A stretch of 64,000 nucleotides of DNA from Planctomycetota bacterium (GCA_026692665.1 JAPLOF010000022.1:85679-149678); one strand, 5' to 3'; positions 43,028 through 52,503 are shown, counted from the first letter of the stretch. A program made the numbers and translations. The notes: generated by a model from the sequence alone, not told the origin.

Positions 43028-44452
43028 GTGACGACCCACAGCCTGACGCTCTCCGTCGTCATGCCGGCCTTCGACGAGCGCTACCTCGTCGCGGAATCCG
43101 TGCGCCGCGTCCTCGCGCTGTCGGATCCGCGCATCGCGCGGCTCGACCTGATCGTGGTCGACGACGGCTCCACGGACGGCACGCGCGAGATCCTGCGCCG
43201 ACTGGCGTCCGAGAACCCGGGGCGCATGCGCCTCGTGGAGCACGCCGAGAACCGCGGCAAGGGCGCCGCCGTCGCGACCGGGCTCGAGTTCGCGACGGGC
43301 GACGTGACGCTCGTGCAGGACGCCGACCTCGAGTACGACCCGCGCGACATCCCGCGGCTCGTGGAGCCGTTCCTCTCGGGCGAGGCGGACGCGGTGTTCG
43401 GCTCCCGATTCTTGGTGGGCGAGTACCGGCGGGTCCTCTACTTCCGTCACACGCTCGCGAACAAGCTCCTGACCACGGTCGCGAACCTGCTGACCGACCT
43501 GAACCTGTCGGACGTGGAGACCTGCTACAAGGCCGTGCGCACGAGCCTCCTGCGCTCGATCCCGATCCGCAGCCGCGACTTCCGCATCGAGCCCGAGCTC
43601 GTCTTCAAGCTGCAGAAGCGCGGCGCGCGCATCTTCGAGGTGCCGATCCGCTACGCCGGCCGCACGTACGAGGAGGGGAAGAAGGTCCGCGCGCGGGACG
43701 GCTTCCTGGCGCTCGGCGCGATGCTGCGCTGGTGGATGATCGACGACCTGTACAAGCCCGACGAGCACGGGTCGAACATCCTCGTCAGCATGTCGGACGT
43801 CCCCAAGTTCAACCGCTGGATGGGGGACGCGATCCGGCCGCACTGCGGCGACCGCGTGCTCGAGATCGGGTCGGGCATCGGGAACATGACGCGCAACCTG
43901 TGTCCGCGCGAGGCGTACACGGCGAGCGACGTGAACCCGCTGTACCTGGAGTACCTGCGCGGCGCGTTCCAGGGCCGGCCGTATCTGGACGTGCGGCACT
44001 GCGACCTGGCCAATCCGGCCGATTTCGAGCGCCTGGAAGGCCGGTACGACACGGTCGTGTGCCTGAACGTCCTCGAGCACGTGCCCGACGAGGCCGGTGC
44101 GCTCGCGAACGTGCGCCGGGCGCTCGCGCCGGGCGGGAAGTTCGTCGTGCTCGTGCCGCAGGGTCCGGGCCTGTATGGATCGCTCGACGAGGTGCTCGGA
44201 CACGTCCGCCGCTACACCCGGGCGTCGCTCACGCAGTCCCTGGAAGCGGCCGGCTTCGAGGTCGAGACCATGTTCGACTTCAACCGCGCGACGACGCCGG
44301 CCTGGTGGTGGAACGGGCGCGTCCTGAAGCGCCGGCACTTCGGCCGCGTGCAGCTCAAGGGGCTGAACTCGACCGTGTGGCTGATCCGAATGCTGGATCC
44401 GATCCTGCCCTGGCACGGTACGTCGGTCGTCGCGGTCGCGCGGCGTCGCTGA
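43028..44452 (+). CDS. Fusion of GT2 glycosyltransferase and SAM-dependent methyltransferase
   Basis: A 474-residue protein from GTG 43028. Residues about 5-225 are a GT2 glycosyltransferase like dolichol-phosphate mannosyltransferases: SVVMPAFDE, VVDDGSTDGTREIL, NRGKGAAVATGLE, and the metal motif VQDADLEYDP. Residues about 265-420 are a class I methyltransferase: DRVLEIGSGIGNMTR (motif I) and VVCLNVLEHVPDE. This order matches polyprenyl-phosphate sugar transferases with an appended methyltransferase. It may make and modify a lipid-linked sugar; the substrate is unknown. Confidence 0.92.
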   Translation: MTTHSLTLSVVMPAFDERYLVAESVRRVLALSDPRIARLDLIVVDDGSTDGTREILRRLASENPGRMRLVEHAENRGKGAAVATGLEFATGDVTLVQDADLEYDPRDIPRLVEPFLSGEADAVFGSRFLVGEYRRVLYFRHTLANKLLTTVANLLTDLNLSDVETCYKAVRTSLLRSIPIRSRDFRIEPELVFKLQKRGARIFEVPIRYAGRTYEEGKKVRARDGFLALGAMLRWWMIDDLYKPDEHGSNILVSMSDVPKFNRWMGDAIRPHCGDRVLEIGSGIGNMTRNLCPREAYTASDVNPLYLEYLRGAFQGRPYLDVRHCDLANPADFERLEGRYDTVVCLNVLEHVPDEAGALANVRRALAPGGKFVVLVPQGPGLYGSLDEVLGHVRRYTRASLTQSLEAAGFEVETMFDFNRATTPAWWWNGRVLKRRHFGRVQLKGLNSTVWLIRMLDPILPWHGTSVVAVARRR

Positions 44453-44453
44453 T

Positions 44454-45335
44454 TCAGCGCGGTGCGGCCGGCTTCGGCGGATCCAGCCACAGCTGGAGCG
44501 CGAGCACCGGCGCGCCGACCAGGAAGAGGGCGTACATGGGCGGCGCCACGGCCAGCGCGCTGTCGGCGCGGAGGAGGTCCCACTCGGCCATCAGCCGGAT
44601 CGCGCACTCGACGGCGGCGATCAGGACCGCGATCGCGATCTGCAGCCCCTTGCCGCGCACGATGGTCTTCGGGTCCGTGACCATGAAGAACATGAACATC
44701 GTGTACATGGGGCCCGTGATCGGGGCGAGCTCCGACAGGAACCGGCCGCCGTCGATCACCTGGGCACGCAAGGCCGCGAACGCGACGAACGCGGCGAGCC
44801 ACGCGAGGGGCAGGTGCCAGACCTTGGCCCGGACCACGGTCAGGCCGCCCAGGCACCACAGGATGGCGACCGTCCACAGCTCGTTGCCCCACTGGTGGCT
44901 GAGGATCGAGACGCGCGACGAGGCGAGCACGAGCACCGCGCAGATCCCGAAATTCGTCGGGTTCCACAGGTGTTTCCCGCGCCAGGCCAGCACGTACTTC
45001 GAGGCGATCGACAGGAACGCGCACAGCACGAAGGGCCACAGGATCGCACCCGCGGGCTTGAGGAGGATCGCCACGCTGTTCCCGCTGATGTACGCCGAGA
45101 GCAGGTTGACCCAGCGCCCCGCCACGAGCTTCCCGAGCGCGAGCTCCGTCAGGATCGCCGTGCCGAGCGCGCACGCCCACGGGACGTAGCTGTCGCCCAG
45201 GATCTGGAACCGCCATTGCCCGAGGACGAGGAAGGTGGTGAGCAGACTGGCGCTGTACCAGCGCGCGTCGATTCGCTGGATGACGGAACGCCCGCCGGAG
45301 GGGACCCGCAGACTCGCGGTGGTCGCGGTCGTCAC
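44454..45335 (-). CDS. UnbU/RnfD-NqrB-like membrane protein
   Basis: A 293-residue integral membrane protein with about eight helices, from GTG 45335 in a four-base overlap (GTGA) with the UnbV-like gene. The region MYTMFMFFMVTDPKTIVRG aligns with the FMN-attachment area of RnfD/NqrB, where a TDP motif is conserved. In enediyne clusters the pair is called UnbV and UnbU, but it occurs in many bacteria without enediyne genes. The function is unknown; an electron-transfer role is an inference from the fold. Confidence 0.82.
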   Translation of the reverse strand: MTTATTASLRVPSGGRSVIQRIDARWYSASLLTTFLVLGQWRFQILGDSYVPWACALGTAILTELALGKLVAGRWVNLLSAYISGNSVAILLKPAGAILWPFVLCAFLSIASKYVLAWRGKHLWNPTNFGICAVLVLASSRVSILSHQWGNELWTVAILWCLGGLTVVRAKVWHLPLAWLAAFVAFAALRAQVIDGGRFLSELAPITGPMYTMFMFFMVTDPKTIVRGKGLQIAIAVLIAAVECAIRLMAEWDLLRADSALAVAPPMYALFLVGAPVLALQLWLDPPKPAAPR

Positions 45336-47086
45336 GGTGCGGACTCCTCGACACGCAGTCGACGGTCGCCGGGCTCGTTCGCGAGGGTCGTCACGGCGCC
45401 CGAGGGCCAGCGGATCTCGATCTTGTCGGCGCTCGCCGCGTCGCCCAGGCCGAAGTGCAGGCGTCGGTCGTTCTGGGCCGCGAAGCCGCTCGCGGCGACC
45501 ACGGCCTGACACTGCACGCGGCCCTTCGACTCCACCCGCACGGTGGCGCCGTAGGCCTCGCGGTTGGCGCCCTTGCCGACCAGGTCGAGTTGCAGCCAGT
45601 GGCGACCCGGCGCGACGTCGTTCTTGTAGACGAGCAGGGGACCGCCTTGGTTCGCCACGACGACGTCCAGCGCGCCGCGATTCCACAGGTCGGCCAGCGC
45701 CACCGCGCGACCATCGAGGAGGTCCGTGGCGCCCACCGCGGACGCCGCGTTCACGAAGCGCAGGCGGCCCTGGTTCACGAGCACGCACGACGGCTCGTAC
45801 CCCGAGAGGCTGCGGTCCTCCATCGGCGGCCACCACTGCGCGTCCTCGGCCAGCTTGCCCGCGCCGATCGCGATCTTCGACATGCCGAACCAGTAGTCGC
45901 GTTCCTTGCTCGCCGACACGAAACCGTTCACGACGTAGAGGTCGGGCAGCCCGTCGTTGTTCAGGTCGCCGAATTGCGCGCCCCAGGCCCAGCCGCAGTC
46001 GACCTCGGGTCCCTCGGCCACGTTGCGCAGCGAACCGCCGGTCGCGAGCCGGTTGACGCGCAGGTTGTTGCCCTGGAAGAGGAAGCCGCGCTTCGAGATG
46101 TTCGTGACGTAGACGCCGAGCGTTCCTTCTCCCGCGAAATCGCCGAGGGCCGCGGACATGCCGCTCTTGCTGCTCTCCTCGAGGCCGACGCCGCGCGCCA
46201 GCTCGAAGGTGCCGTCGCCGCGATTCCGATAGTACTCCTCGGGCCCGTAGTCGTTGGCGAGGTACAGGTCCTGCCAGCCGTCGCTGTCCAGGTCGGCCGC
46301 CACGACCGCGAGGGTCCAACGCGTGCTGCCCACGCCCGCGCGATCGGTGACGTCGACGAAGGTCCCGTCGCCCTGGTTCTCGAAGAGCCGGTTCTTCCCG
46401 CCGTTCTGCGCGAACTCGAAGCTCTCGTGCATGATCCGCGTCGTCGTGAGATTCCACAGGTCCACGTCGTCGCGGAAGTAGGCCGTCACGTAGAGGTCGA
46501 GGTCGCCATCCCGGTCGGCGTCGAACCACGTGGCTCCATTCGAGTTCAGCCGCAGGCCCAGGCCGGCCTCGCTGGACACGTCGCGGAAGCGCAGGCCGCC
46601 CTCGTTCCGCATCAGCTTCTGGCGGCCCCAGCGACAGAGGAACGCGTCGGTGTCCCCGTCCCCGTCGTAGTCGGCCCACACCGATGCGGTCGTGCAGCCG
46701 TCGCCGGCCTGGTTCAGGTCGGCCAGTCCGGCGTCGGCCGCCCGGTCGGCGAACCGTCCGTCGCGCTGGTTCATGTACAGCGCGTTCCGCGAGCCCGTCG
46801 CGCCGTTGGCGACGTAGAGGTCCGGCCACCCGTCCTGGTCCACGTCGACGATCGAAACGGCGGCACCCAGTCCGCCGACGTGCGCCTGGATGTTCGCGAG
46901 CTTCGGGTCGAGGTTCGGCGCCCGGTGCACGAACGTGATCCCGCTCTCGGCCGCGACCTCGCGCAGGTGGAACCCATGCGGGTTCGAGATGTCGACGGCC
47001 GGGGCGCGGCCGAGGTACCACACACCGCCCAGCGCGGCGACGAACGCCACGTCGATGCTCCACTGCAAGGGTCCCCGGCTGCGCAC
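45332..47086 (-). CDS. CRTAC1/ASPIC-UnbV repeat protein
   Basis: A 584-residue exported or membrane-anchored protein from GTG 47086, with an N-terminal helix (about 10-27). FG-GAP/VCBS repeats run through the body as calcium-binding loops such as VDVDQDGWPDLYVAN, YDGDGDTDAF and DLNNDGLPDLYVVN, predicted to form a beta-propeller. The C-terminal ASPIC/UnbV domain (about 505-575) is clear from YGATVRVESKGRVQCQAV and LHFGLGDAASADKIEIRWP. It is coupled to the UnbU-like gene. The function is not established. Confidence 0.93.
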   Translation of the reverse strand: MRSRGPLQWSIDVAFVAALGGVWYLGRAPAVDISNPHGFHLREVAAESGITFVHRAPNLDPKLANIQAHVGGLGAAVSIVDVDQDGWPDLYVANGATGSRNALYMNQRDGRFADRAADAGLADLNQAGDGCTTASVWADYDGDGDTDAFLCRWGRQKLMRNEGGLRFRDVSSEAGLGLRLNSNGATWFDADRDGDLDLYVTAYFRDDVDLWNLTTTRIMHESFEFAQNGGKNRLFENQGDGTFVDVTDRAGVGSTRWTLAVVAADLDSDGWQDLYLANDYGPEEYYRNRGDGTFELARGVGLEESSKSGMSAALGDFAGEGTLGVYVTNISKRGFLFQGNNLRVNRLATGGSLRNVAEGPEVDCGWAWGAQFGDLNNDGLPDLYVVNGFVSASKERDYWFGMSKIAIGAGKLAEDAQWWPPMEDRSLSGYEPSCVLVNQGRLRFVNAASAVGATDLLDGRAVALADLWNRGALDVVVANQGGPLLVYKNDVAPGRHWLQLDLVGKGANREAYGATVRVESKGRVQCQAVVAASGFAAQNDRRLHFGLGDAASADKIEIRWPSGAVTTLANEPGDRRLRVEESAP

Positions 47087-47155
47087 GCGACCCCCGAGGA
47101 TACTGCGGGCGGGGCCTGAAGGGGCGTCGCGCGAGCGGTAGAGTTCCGGCTCCTC

Positions 47156-48484
47156 ATGTCTCCCCGCACGGAACGAGAGCCCGTCGACCTCCTGGTGCAC
47201 GGCGCGGCCGAGGTGTCCACGCCGACCGGCAGCACGCCGCGCACGGGTCGCTCGCTCGCGGACATCCAGGTCCACCGGGGCGCCGCGGTCGCCGTGCGCG
47301 GCGGCCGGATCGTCGACGTGGGGGACGAGGCGGACCTGCGCCGCCGCTTCGTCGCGGCGCGGGAGCTCGACGCGCGGGGCGGCACGGTCGTCCCCGGCTT
47401 CGTCGACGCGCACACGCACCCGGTCTTCGCCGGCACGCGCGAGGACGAGTTCGAGATGCGCACGCGTGGCGCGACCTACCTCGAGATCGCGGCCGCCGGC
47501 GGCGGGATCCTGTCCAGCGTGCGGGGCGTCCGCGCGGCGACGCGCGCGGACCTCGTCGAGCGCGTGCTCACGCGCCTCGACCGGTTCCTGGAGCTCGGCA
47601 CCACGACGATCGAGGCGAAGAGCGGCTACGGGCTGTCCATCGAGGACGAGCTCAAGTCGCTCGAGGTCCTGGCCGAGGCGCGGCGACGCCACGTGGTCGA
47701 GGTGGTGCCGACGTTCCTCGGCGCGCACGACGTGCCGGCCGAGCACCGCGCCCATCCGGCGGCGTACGTGGACCTCGTCGAGCGCGAAATGCTCCCGCGC
47801 GTGGCGGCGTCGGGCCTGGCCGAGTACTGCGACGTCTTCGTCGAGGGCCACACGTTCGGCATCGATGCGTCGCGCCGGATCCTGGAGCGCGCGCGTTCCC
47901 TGGGGCTCTCCCTGCGCATCCACGCGGACCAGCTGTCGCTCCTGGGCGGGGCCCGGCTGGCCGCGGAATTGGGCGCTCACAGTGCCGACCACCTCGAGTT
48001 CGTCGACGACGCCGGCGCCGACGCGCTGGCGGCAGCGGGCGTCACGGCGGTCCTGTGTCCGGTCGTGCCGCTCTTCCTGCGCCTCGAGCGCGAGGCGCCC
48101 GCGCGGCGGCTCATCGAGCGCGGCGTCCCCATCGCGCTCTCCACCGACTTCAACCCGGGCTCGTGCTACCTGCAGAGCCTGCCGCAGGTCCTGTGCTGGG
48201 CCGCGCTGCGCTATCGCATGACCGCCGCCGAGGCCCTGACCGCGGCGACCCTGAACGCGGCCTGTTCGCTCGGGCGCGGAAAGCGTCTCGGGACGATCGA
48301 AAGGGCCAAGGATGCCGACCTCGTGGTCCTGGACGTGCCCAATCACCTCCACCTCGTGTACGAACACGGTCGCAACGCGGTGCGGGCCGTCGTCAAGTCC
48401 GGGGCGGTGGTGCTCGAACGCGAACCCGCCGTGCACAACCTTGGCGCCCGGGAGGCGCGCGGTTCCAATGGTCACGCACCCTGA
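47156..48484 (+). CDS. hutI: Imidazolonepropionase
   Basis: A 442-residue amidohydrolase converting imidazolone-5-propionate to formimino-glutamate in histidine degradation. Metal and substrate motifs: FVDAHTHPVFAGTREDEF, TTIEAKSGYGL, FLGAHDVP, RIHADQLS, HSADHLEF and ALSTDFNPGS. The first 40 residues include an unusual low-complexity loop (STPTGSTPRTGRSL). It precedes the formimidoyltransferase gene by 21 bases, forming a short Hut module without hutH or hutU here. Confidence 0.95.
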   Translation: MSPRTEREPVDLLVHGAAEVSTPTGSTPRTGRSLADIQVHRGAAVAVRGGRIVDVGDEADLRRRFVAARELDARGGTVVPGFVDAHTHPVFAGTREDEFEMRTRGATYLEIAAAGGGILSSVRGVRAATRADLVERVLTRLDRFLELGTTTIEAKSGYGLSIEDELKSLEVLAEARRRHVVEVVPTFLGAHDVPAEHRAHPAAYVDLVEREMLPRVAASGLAEYCDVFVEGHTFGIDASRRILERARSLGLSLRIHADQLSLLGGARLAAELGAHSADHLEFVDDAGADALAAAGVTAVLCPVVPLFLRLEREAPARRLIERGVPIALSTDFNPGSCYLQSLPQVLCWAALRYRMTAAEALTAATLNAACSLGRGKRLGTIERAKDADLVVLDVPNHLHLVYEHGRNAVRAVVKSGAVVLEREPAVHNLGAREARGSNGHAP

Positions 48485-48505
48485 TCGAAAGCGAATCGAG
48501 TACGC

Positions 48506-49408
48506 ATGGCCCTCGTCGAGTGTGTCCCCAACTTCAGTGAAGGTCGCCGGCCCGAAGTGGTCGACGCGATCCTCGCCGCGATCACCGCCGTTCCCGGCGC
48601 GCGCCGCATCGACCACAGCCTGGACGCGAACCACAATCGCGCGGTCGTGACGTTCGTCGCGCCACCCGGTGCGGCCGTCGAGGCGGCGTTCCGGGGCATC
48701 GCGCGCGCAAAGGACCTGATCGACCTGACCCACCATCAGGGAGAACACCCGCGCATCGGCGCCACCGACGTCGTGCCGTTCGTCCCGCTCGAAGGCAGCG
48801 ACATGGCCGAGTGCGTGCGTCTCGCGCACCAGCTCGGCGCGCGCGTGGGTCGTGAGCTCGAGATCCCCGTCTACTACTACGAAGCCGCGGCGAAGACTCC
48901 AGCCCGCAAGAACCTGCCCGACGTGCGCAACATCGGCTTCGAGAAGCTGCGCGACGCCGTCGCGTCCGATCCGACGCGCGCACCGGACGAGGGGCCCAAG
49001 GACCACCTCCATCCGACGGCCGGCGCGACCGTGATCGGCGCGCGCGCGTTCCTCATCGCCTACAACGTGAACCTGGAGACGAAGGACGTCGCGATCGCCA
49101 AGGACATCGCCAAGAAGATCCGCGAGAAGGACGGCGGCCTGAAGGGCATCAAGGCGATGGGCTTCTGGCTCGACGACCTGCAGTGCGCCCAGGTCAGCAT
49201 GAACGTGTGCGATTTCGAGTCCACCGGACTCGAGCGCGTCTACCGCGAGATCGAGTCGCTGTCGGGGGCGCGGGGAGTCGCGATCCGCGAGAGCGAGCTC
49301 GTGGGCCTGGCGCCGCGCAAGGCGATCACCGCGGGCCTCGCGGCGCGCGTGAAGCTGCGCGACTTCGACCCGCGCAAGCAAGTCATCGAGGAGCTGATCG
49401 GCGGATGA
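48506..49408 (+). CDS. Glutamate formimidoyltransferase (FTCD N-terminal domain family)
   Basis: A 300-residue enzyme moving the formimino group from formiminoglutamate to tetrahydrofolate. Signatures: MALVECVPNFSEGRRPEVV, the substrate and histidine region LDANHNRAVVTFV, THHQGEHPRIGATDVVPFVP and GVAIRESELVGLAPRKA. It stops where the cyclodeaminase domain of bifunctional FTCD would begin; that activity is encoded separately at 22249. With hutI immediately upstream it supports the folate-dependent route of histidine degradation. Confidence 0.95.
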   Translation: MALVECVPNFSEGRRPEVVDAILAAITAVPGARRIDHSLDANHNRAVVTFVAPPGAAVEAAFRGIARAKDLIDLTHHQGEHPRIGATDVVPFVPLEGSDMAECVRLAHQLGARVGRELEIPVYYYEAAAKTPARKNLPDVRNIGFEKLRDAVASDPTRAPDEGPKDHLHPTAGATVIGARAFLIAYNVNLETKDVAIAKDIAKKIREKDGGLKGIKAMGFWLDDLQCAQVSMNVCDFESTGLERVYREIESLSGARGVAIRESELVGLAPRKAITAGLAARVKLRDFDPRKQVIEELIGG

Positions 49409-50583
49409 CCACCGCGGCACGCATCCTGCTCGTGATCGGCCTGCTCGCCTGGGCCGGGGCCTTCGCGCCCGCGGCGATCGGTCACGATCAGGGCCTCGCG
49501 ATCGCCGCCGCGCAGGACGCGCCCGTCTGCAAGAAGTGCCAGTCGGCCGGCCGGCTGCCCTGCACGGAGCACGAGCGGGAGATCTGCGCGCTGGAGGATG
49601 CCGTCCTCTACTGCAGCGTGATCGCCGACTGCCCGGTCTGCCACGGCGTCGGCTTCATTCCCTGCCCGGACTGCCAGAACGCGCCCGTTCGCGCCAAGAT
49701 CGAGGAGAAGATCGCCTCGATCGCGGCGCGCAAGGTCGCGCTGGCCTACATCGACACGACGATGGGCCGGTCCATCCGCAAGGCCGAGTCGCAGCACTTC
49801 GTGCTCGTCTGGGAGATGGACCGACTGAAGGTCGAGAAGAAGTGGATCGAGTCGCACGAGCTGCTGCACCTCTACCTGAAGCGGCTCGAGGCGCTCTACA
49901 CGGACTACTGCGCCCGCATGCAGATCACGGACAAGGAGTTCGTGGAGAAGTTCCGTGTGTTCGTGTGGCAGCTGCCGCAGGACCACGCTGACGCCGGCCT
50001 GCGTTTCTGCCGCCAGAGCGCCAAGGGCGGAGTGAAGCTCATGGGGCAGACGCCCAGCTACTCCGTGTGCGGGAACAAGCAGAACTTCCAGGACGACGAG
50101 AAGCTCCACCGCAACATCGTCCACTCGGTGACGCACCTGATCCTCTCGGCTCAGCGGCCGGTCGCCTGGATCGGGAACATCAAGGCCGGCTGGCTCGACG
50201 AGGGCCTGGCGCACTTCTTCGAGGATCGCTACTGGTCGATCTGCGACACCTACTGCTTCCAGGAGGCGAACACGAACGTCGACTTCAAGGGCGGCAAGTT
50301 CCGGCTCGCCGTGCGCAAGATGGTCGACGAGGGCAAGACGCCGCCCATCGCGGAGGTCTTCGAGCAGAACGTCGACACGCTGACCCTGCCGATGCACGCC
50401 GTGTCGTTCAGCTACGTCGAGTGCCTCCTCAACAAGGACCCGGCCAAGTTCAACGACCTCGTGAAGAAGCTCAAGGCGAAGGTCCCGACGCGCGACGCGC
50501 TGAAGCAGGCGTTCGGGTTCTCCGTGATGGACTTCGAGAACCAGTGGAAGTCGTGGGTCCTGCAGACCTATCCGACCAAGTAG
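49405..50583 (+). CDS. Secreted peptidase-like protein with zinc-ribbon motifs and non-canonical HSVTH site
   Basis: A 392-residue protein, ATG overlapping the previous stop by four bases. The N-terminus (ARILLVIGLLAWAGAFAPA) is a signal peptide. Two Cys-rich clusters follow: CKKCQSAGRLPC (about 42-53) and CPVCHGVGFIPCPDC (about 75-89), the latter like a DnaJ zinc-ribbon repeat. The C-terminal half resembles gluzincin (peptidase MA) domains with a metal-helix HSVTH (240-244) and a downstream WLDEGLAHFFED whose E266 would be the third ligand. The usual catalytic Glu of HExxH is replaced by Ser. It is therefore probably inactive as a peptidase. Confidence 0.78.
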   Translation: MTTAARILLVIGLLAWAGAFAPAAIGHDQGLAIAAAQDAPVCKKCQSAGRLPCTEHEREICALEDAVLYCSVIADCPVCHGVGFIPCPDCQNAPVRAKIEEKIASIAARKVALAYIDTTMGRSIRKAESQHFVLVWEMDRLKVEKKWIESHELLHLYLKRLEALYTDYCARMQITDKEFVEKFRVFVWQLPQDHADAGLRFCRQSAKGGVKLMGQTPSYSVCGNKQNFQDDEKLHRNIVHSVTHLILSAQRPVAWIGNIKAGWLDEGLAHFFEDRYWSICDTYCFQEANTNVDFKGGKFRLAVRKMVDEGKTPPIAEVFEQNVDTLTLPMHAVSFSYVECLLNKDPAKFNDLVKKLKAKVPTRDALKQAFGFSVMDFENQWKSWVLQTYPTK

Positions 50584-50593
50584 CGGCCGCTCC

Positions 50594-52468
50594 TTGACCC
50601 GCACCGTCTTCGCCGTCGCCCTCGCGCTCGTGGGGCTGCTCGGGCTGGCGGTCCGCCTGGCGCCGATCCACGAGAGACACCTCGGGCCCGAGATCCGCGA
50701 CCTCGGGACGTCGCGCTGGGTGATCGACGAGCCGGGCACCGCGCTCCACCTGCGGCGCATCGAGCTCGCGCTCGCCGAGGGGCGCGTGCCGCAGCACGAT
50801 CCCTTCCTGGCTCACCCCGGGACGGCGGAGATCCCCGCGCTGCCGGTTTTCGACGCACTGATCGCCGGCTTCGCCGAGCGCTGGCTCGCCTGGCCCGACG
50901 GCGATCCGTCGCTGGCCGGAGTCGACGAGGCGGACCTCGAGGCGTTCGCGGCCTGGGTCGGGCCGGTCGCGTACCTGTTCGGGTTCGCGGCCCTGGCTTG
51001 GGCCGCCTGGATCAGCGCGCGCGGAGCCAGGGCGCCGACCGTCCTCGCCGCCGCCCTGCTGGCGCTCGCGCCGGCCACCGTCGCCGCCACCGAGATCGGC
51101 CGCCTCGACGCGGCGGCGTTCGTGCTCGTCCTCCTGGCGCTGCTCGTCCGTGGGACGCAGGTCGCCGTGCGCGCGGAGGACGCGCTGTCGACGATCCTCG
51201 AAGCCCTCCTGTGCGGCGTGGTCGCGGGACTGCTCACGTCGATGACCGCGGCTGGACCGCTGCTCGCGCTGCCCACCGGAGCGGCGCTGTTCCTGCGCGC
51301 GATCCGCGGCCCGGCGGAGGTCCGGCCGATCGCGGTGCGCGCGGGGCTCCTGTTCTCGCTCGCGGCGGCGTTCCTCGCCCGGCTCCCGCTGGCCGACGGT
51401 CCGTGGGAACGGTTGCCCGAAGGTCTGGTCGCGCGCTGGACGTTCGCTGCTTCGGACGTGCTCCTCGTCGCGGCCGCCCCGTTCGCGCTGCTCCTCCTGA
51501 CGGCGCCGCGCGATGCCGCGCGGAAGGGCTGGTCCTTCGCGCGCATCGCGGCGCTCGCGGCGATGCTCGCGCTGCTCGTCTTCGAGTTGCCGCGAGCCTG
51601 GGGCGCGGCTTCCGGACCGATCGCGGCCTGGTGGGAAGCGCGCGGAATCCTCGGCCCGCCCGCCGGAGCCGAGCGCTGGCCGCAACTGGGCGCGGTCGCC
51701 GTCCTGGGCCTCGGATTCGGCGGCTGGCGCCTGTCGCGGAACCGCGACGCGGCGAGCCTTCACTTGCTCCTGCTCACCCTCGCGACCGGGCTTCTCGCGA
51801 TCGCGGATCCGGCGTTCGCGCCTCTGCTCGTGCTCTCGGGCGCCTGCGCCCTGGCCGGCGCGATGCCGTCCCTCGCCTCCCGCTACGTCTCGCGTGGAGG
51901 GTTCGCGGCAGCTCTGTTGCTGCTCGTCTGGCCCGTCGTGCGCGCGCTGGACCGACCGTCCGACGCGGAGAGGGAGAACCATCTCGCCTACTTCACCGCC
52001 TTGCGCTGGATCCGGAAGGAAGTCCCGCCCGGCGGTCCGTTCAACAGCTCGAGCGCGCAGTCGACGTGGGGGATCCTCGCCGACCCTCGCGACGGGGAAC
52101 TGGTCGCCTACCACGCCCGCCGGCCCGTGCTGGGCAGCCGTGCCAGTGCGTTCTCGCGGCCGGCGGAGACGCGGGAAGGACTGCGCTTGATGCAGCTCGG
52201 GTCCATCGACGAACTCGCGGCCCGCATGCAGGTGCTGCGTCTGAAGCTCGCGGTGACACGCGGTGCCGACAGGGATCCAGCCCGCACGCCCTTCAAGGCC
52301 CTCCTCGGTCCGGCGACGGAAGGACGCGAACCGGCCGTCCTGCGGCGGATCTTCACGTCGGACGCGAGCATCCGCTCCGGTCGCGACGGGCTCGTCCCCG
52401 CCGCGGTCATCTGGAGCCTCGAGGCGCCCCCCGCGCCGCGCACTCCGACCCTCCAGGCGCCTCGTTGA
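50594..52468 (+). CDS. STT3-like polytopic membrane glycosyltransferase-fold protein
   Basis: A 624-residue membrane protein starting at TTG 50594 with roughly a dozen hydrophobic helices up to about residue 450, then a soluble C-terminal domain (about 455-624). The first external loop, DEPGTALHLRRIELAL then VPQHDPFLAHP, matches the acidic loop of STT3/PglB-type oligosaccharyltransferases and related GT-C proteins. A clear WWDYG-type motif was not found, so activity is unproven. It could transfer a lipid-linked glycan to proteins; family placement is moderate. Confidence 0.75.
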   Translation: MTRTVFAVALALVGLLGLAVRLAPIHERHLGPEIRDLGTSRWVIDEPGTALHLRRIELALAEGRVPQHDPFLAHPGTAEIPALPVFDALIAGFAERWLAWPDGDPSLAGVDEADLEAFAAWVGPVAYLFGFAALAWAAWISARGARAPTVLAAALLALAPATVAATEIGRLDAAAFVLVLLALLVRGTQVAVRAEDALSTILEALLCGVVAGLLTSMTAAGPLLALPTGAALFLRAIRGPAEVRPIAVRAGLLFSLAAAFLARLPLADGPWERLPEGLVARWTFAASDVLLVAAAPFALLLLTAPRDAARKGWSFARIAALAAMLALLVFELPRAWGAASGPIAAWWEARGILGPPAGAERWPQLGAVAVLGLGFGGWRLSRNRDAASLHLLLLTLATGLLAIADPAFAPLLVLSGACALAGAMPSLASRYVSRGGFAAALLLLVWPVVRALDRPSDAERENHLAYFTALRWIRKEVPPGGPFNSSSAQSTWGILADPRDGELVAYHARRPVLGSRASAFSRPAETREGLRLMQLGSIDELAARMQVLRLKLAVTRGADRDPARTPFKALLGPATEGREPAVLRRIFTSDASIRSGRDGLVPAAVIWSLEAPPAPRTPTLQAPR

Positions 52469-52503
52469 GTTCGCGCACCACCGCGAGCCCGGACCGCGAC
52501 TGC

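Noticed and set aside
39600..43060. Very long open frame on the minus strand running across recO, the CorC-like gene and the sigma factor
   Set aside because: High GC makes stop codons rare; the reading is Arg/Pro/Ala-rich with no domain, and the known proteins in other frames explain the region.
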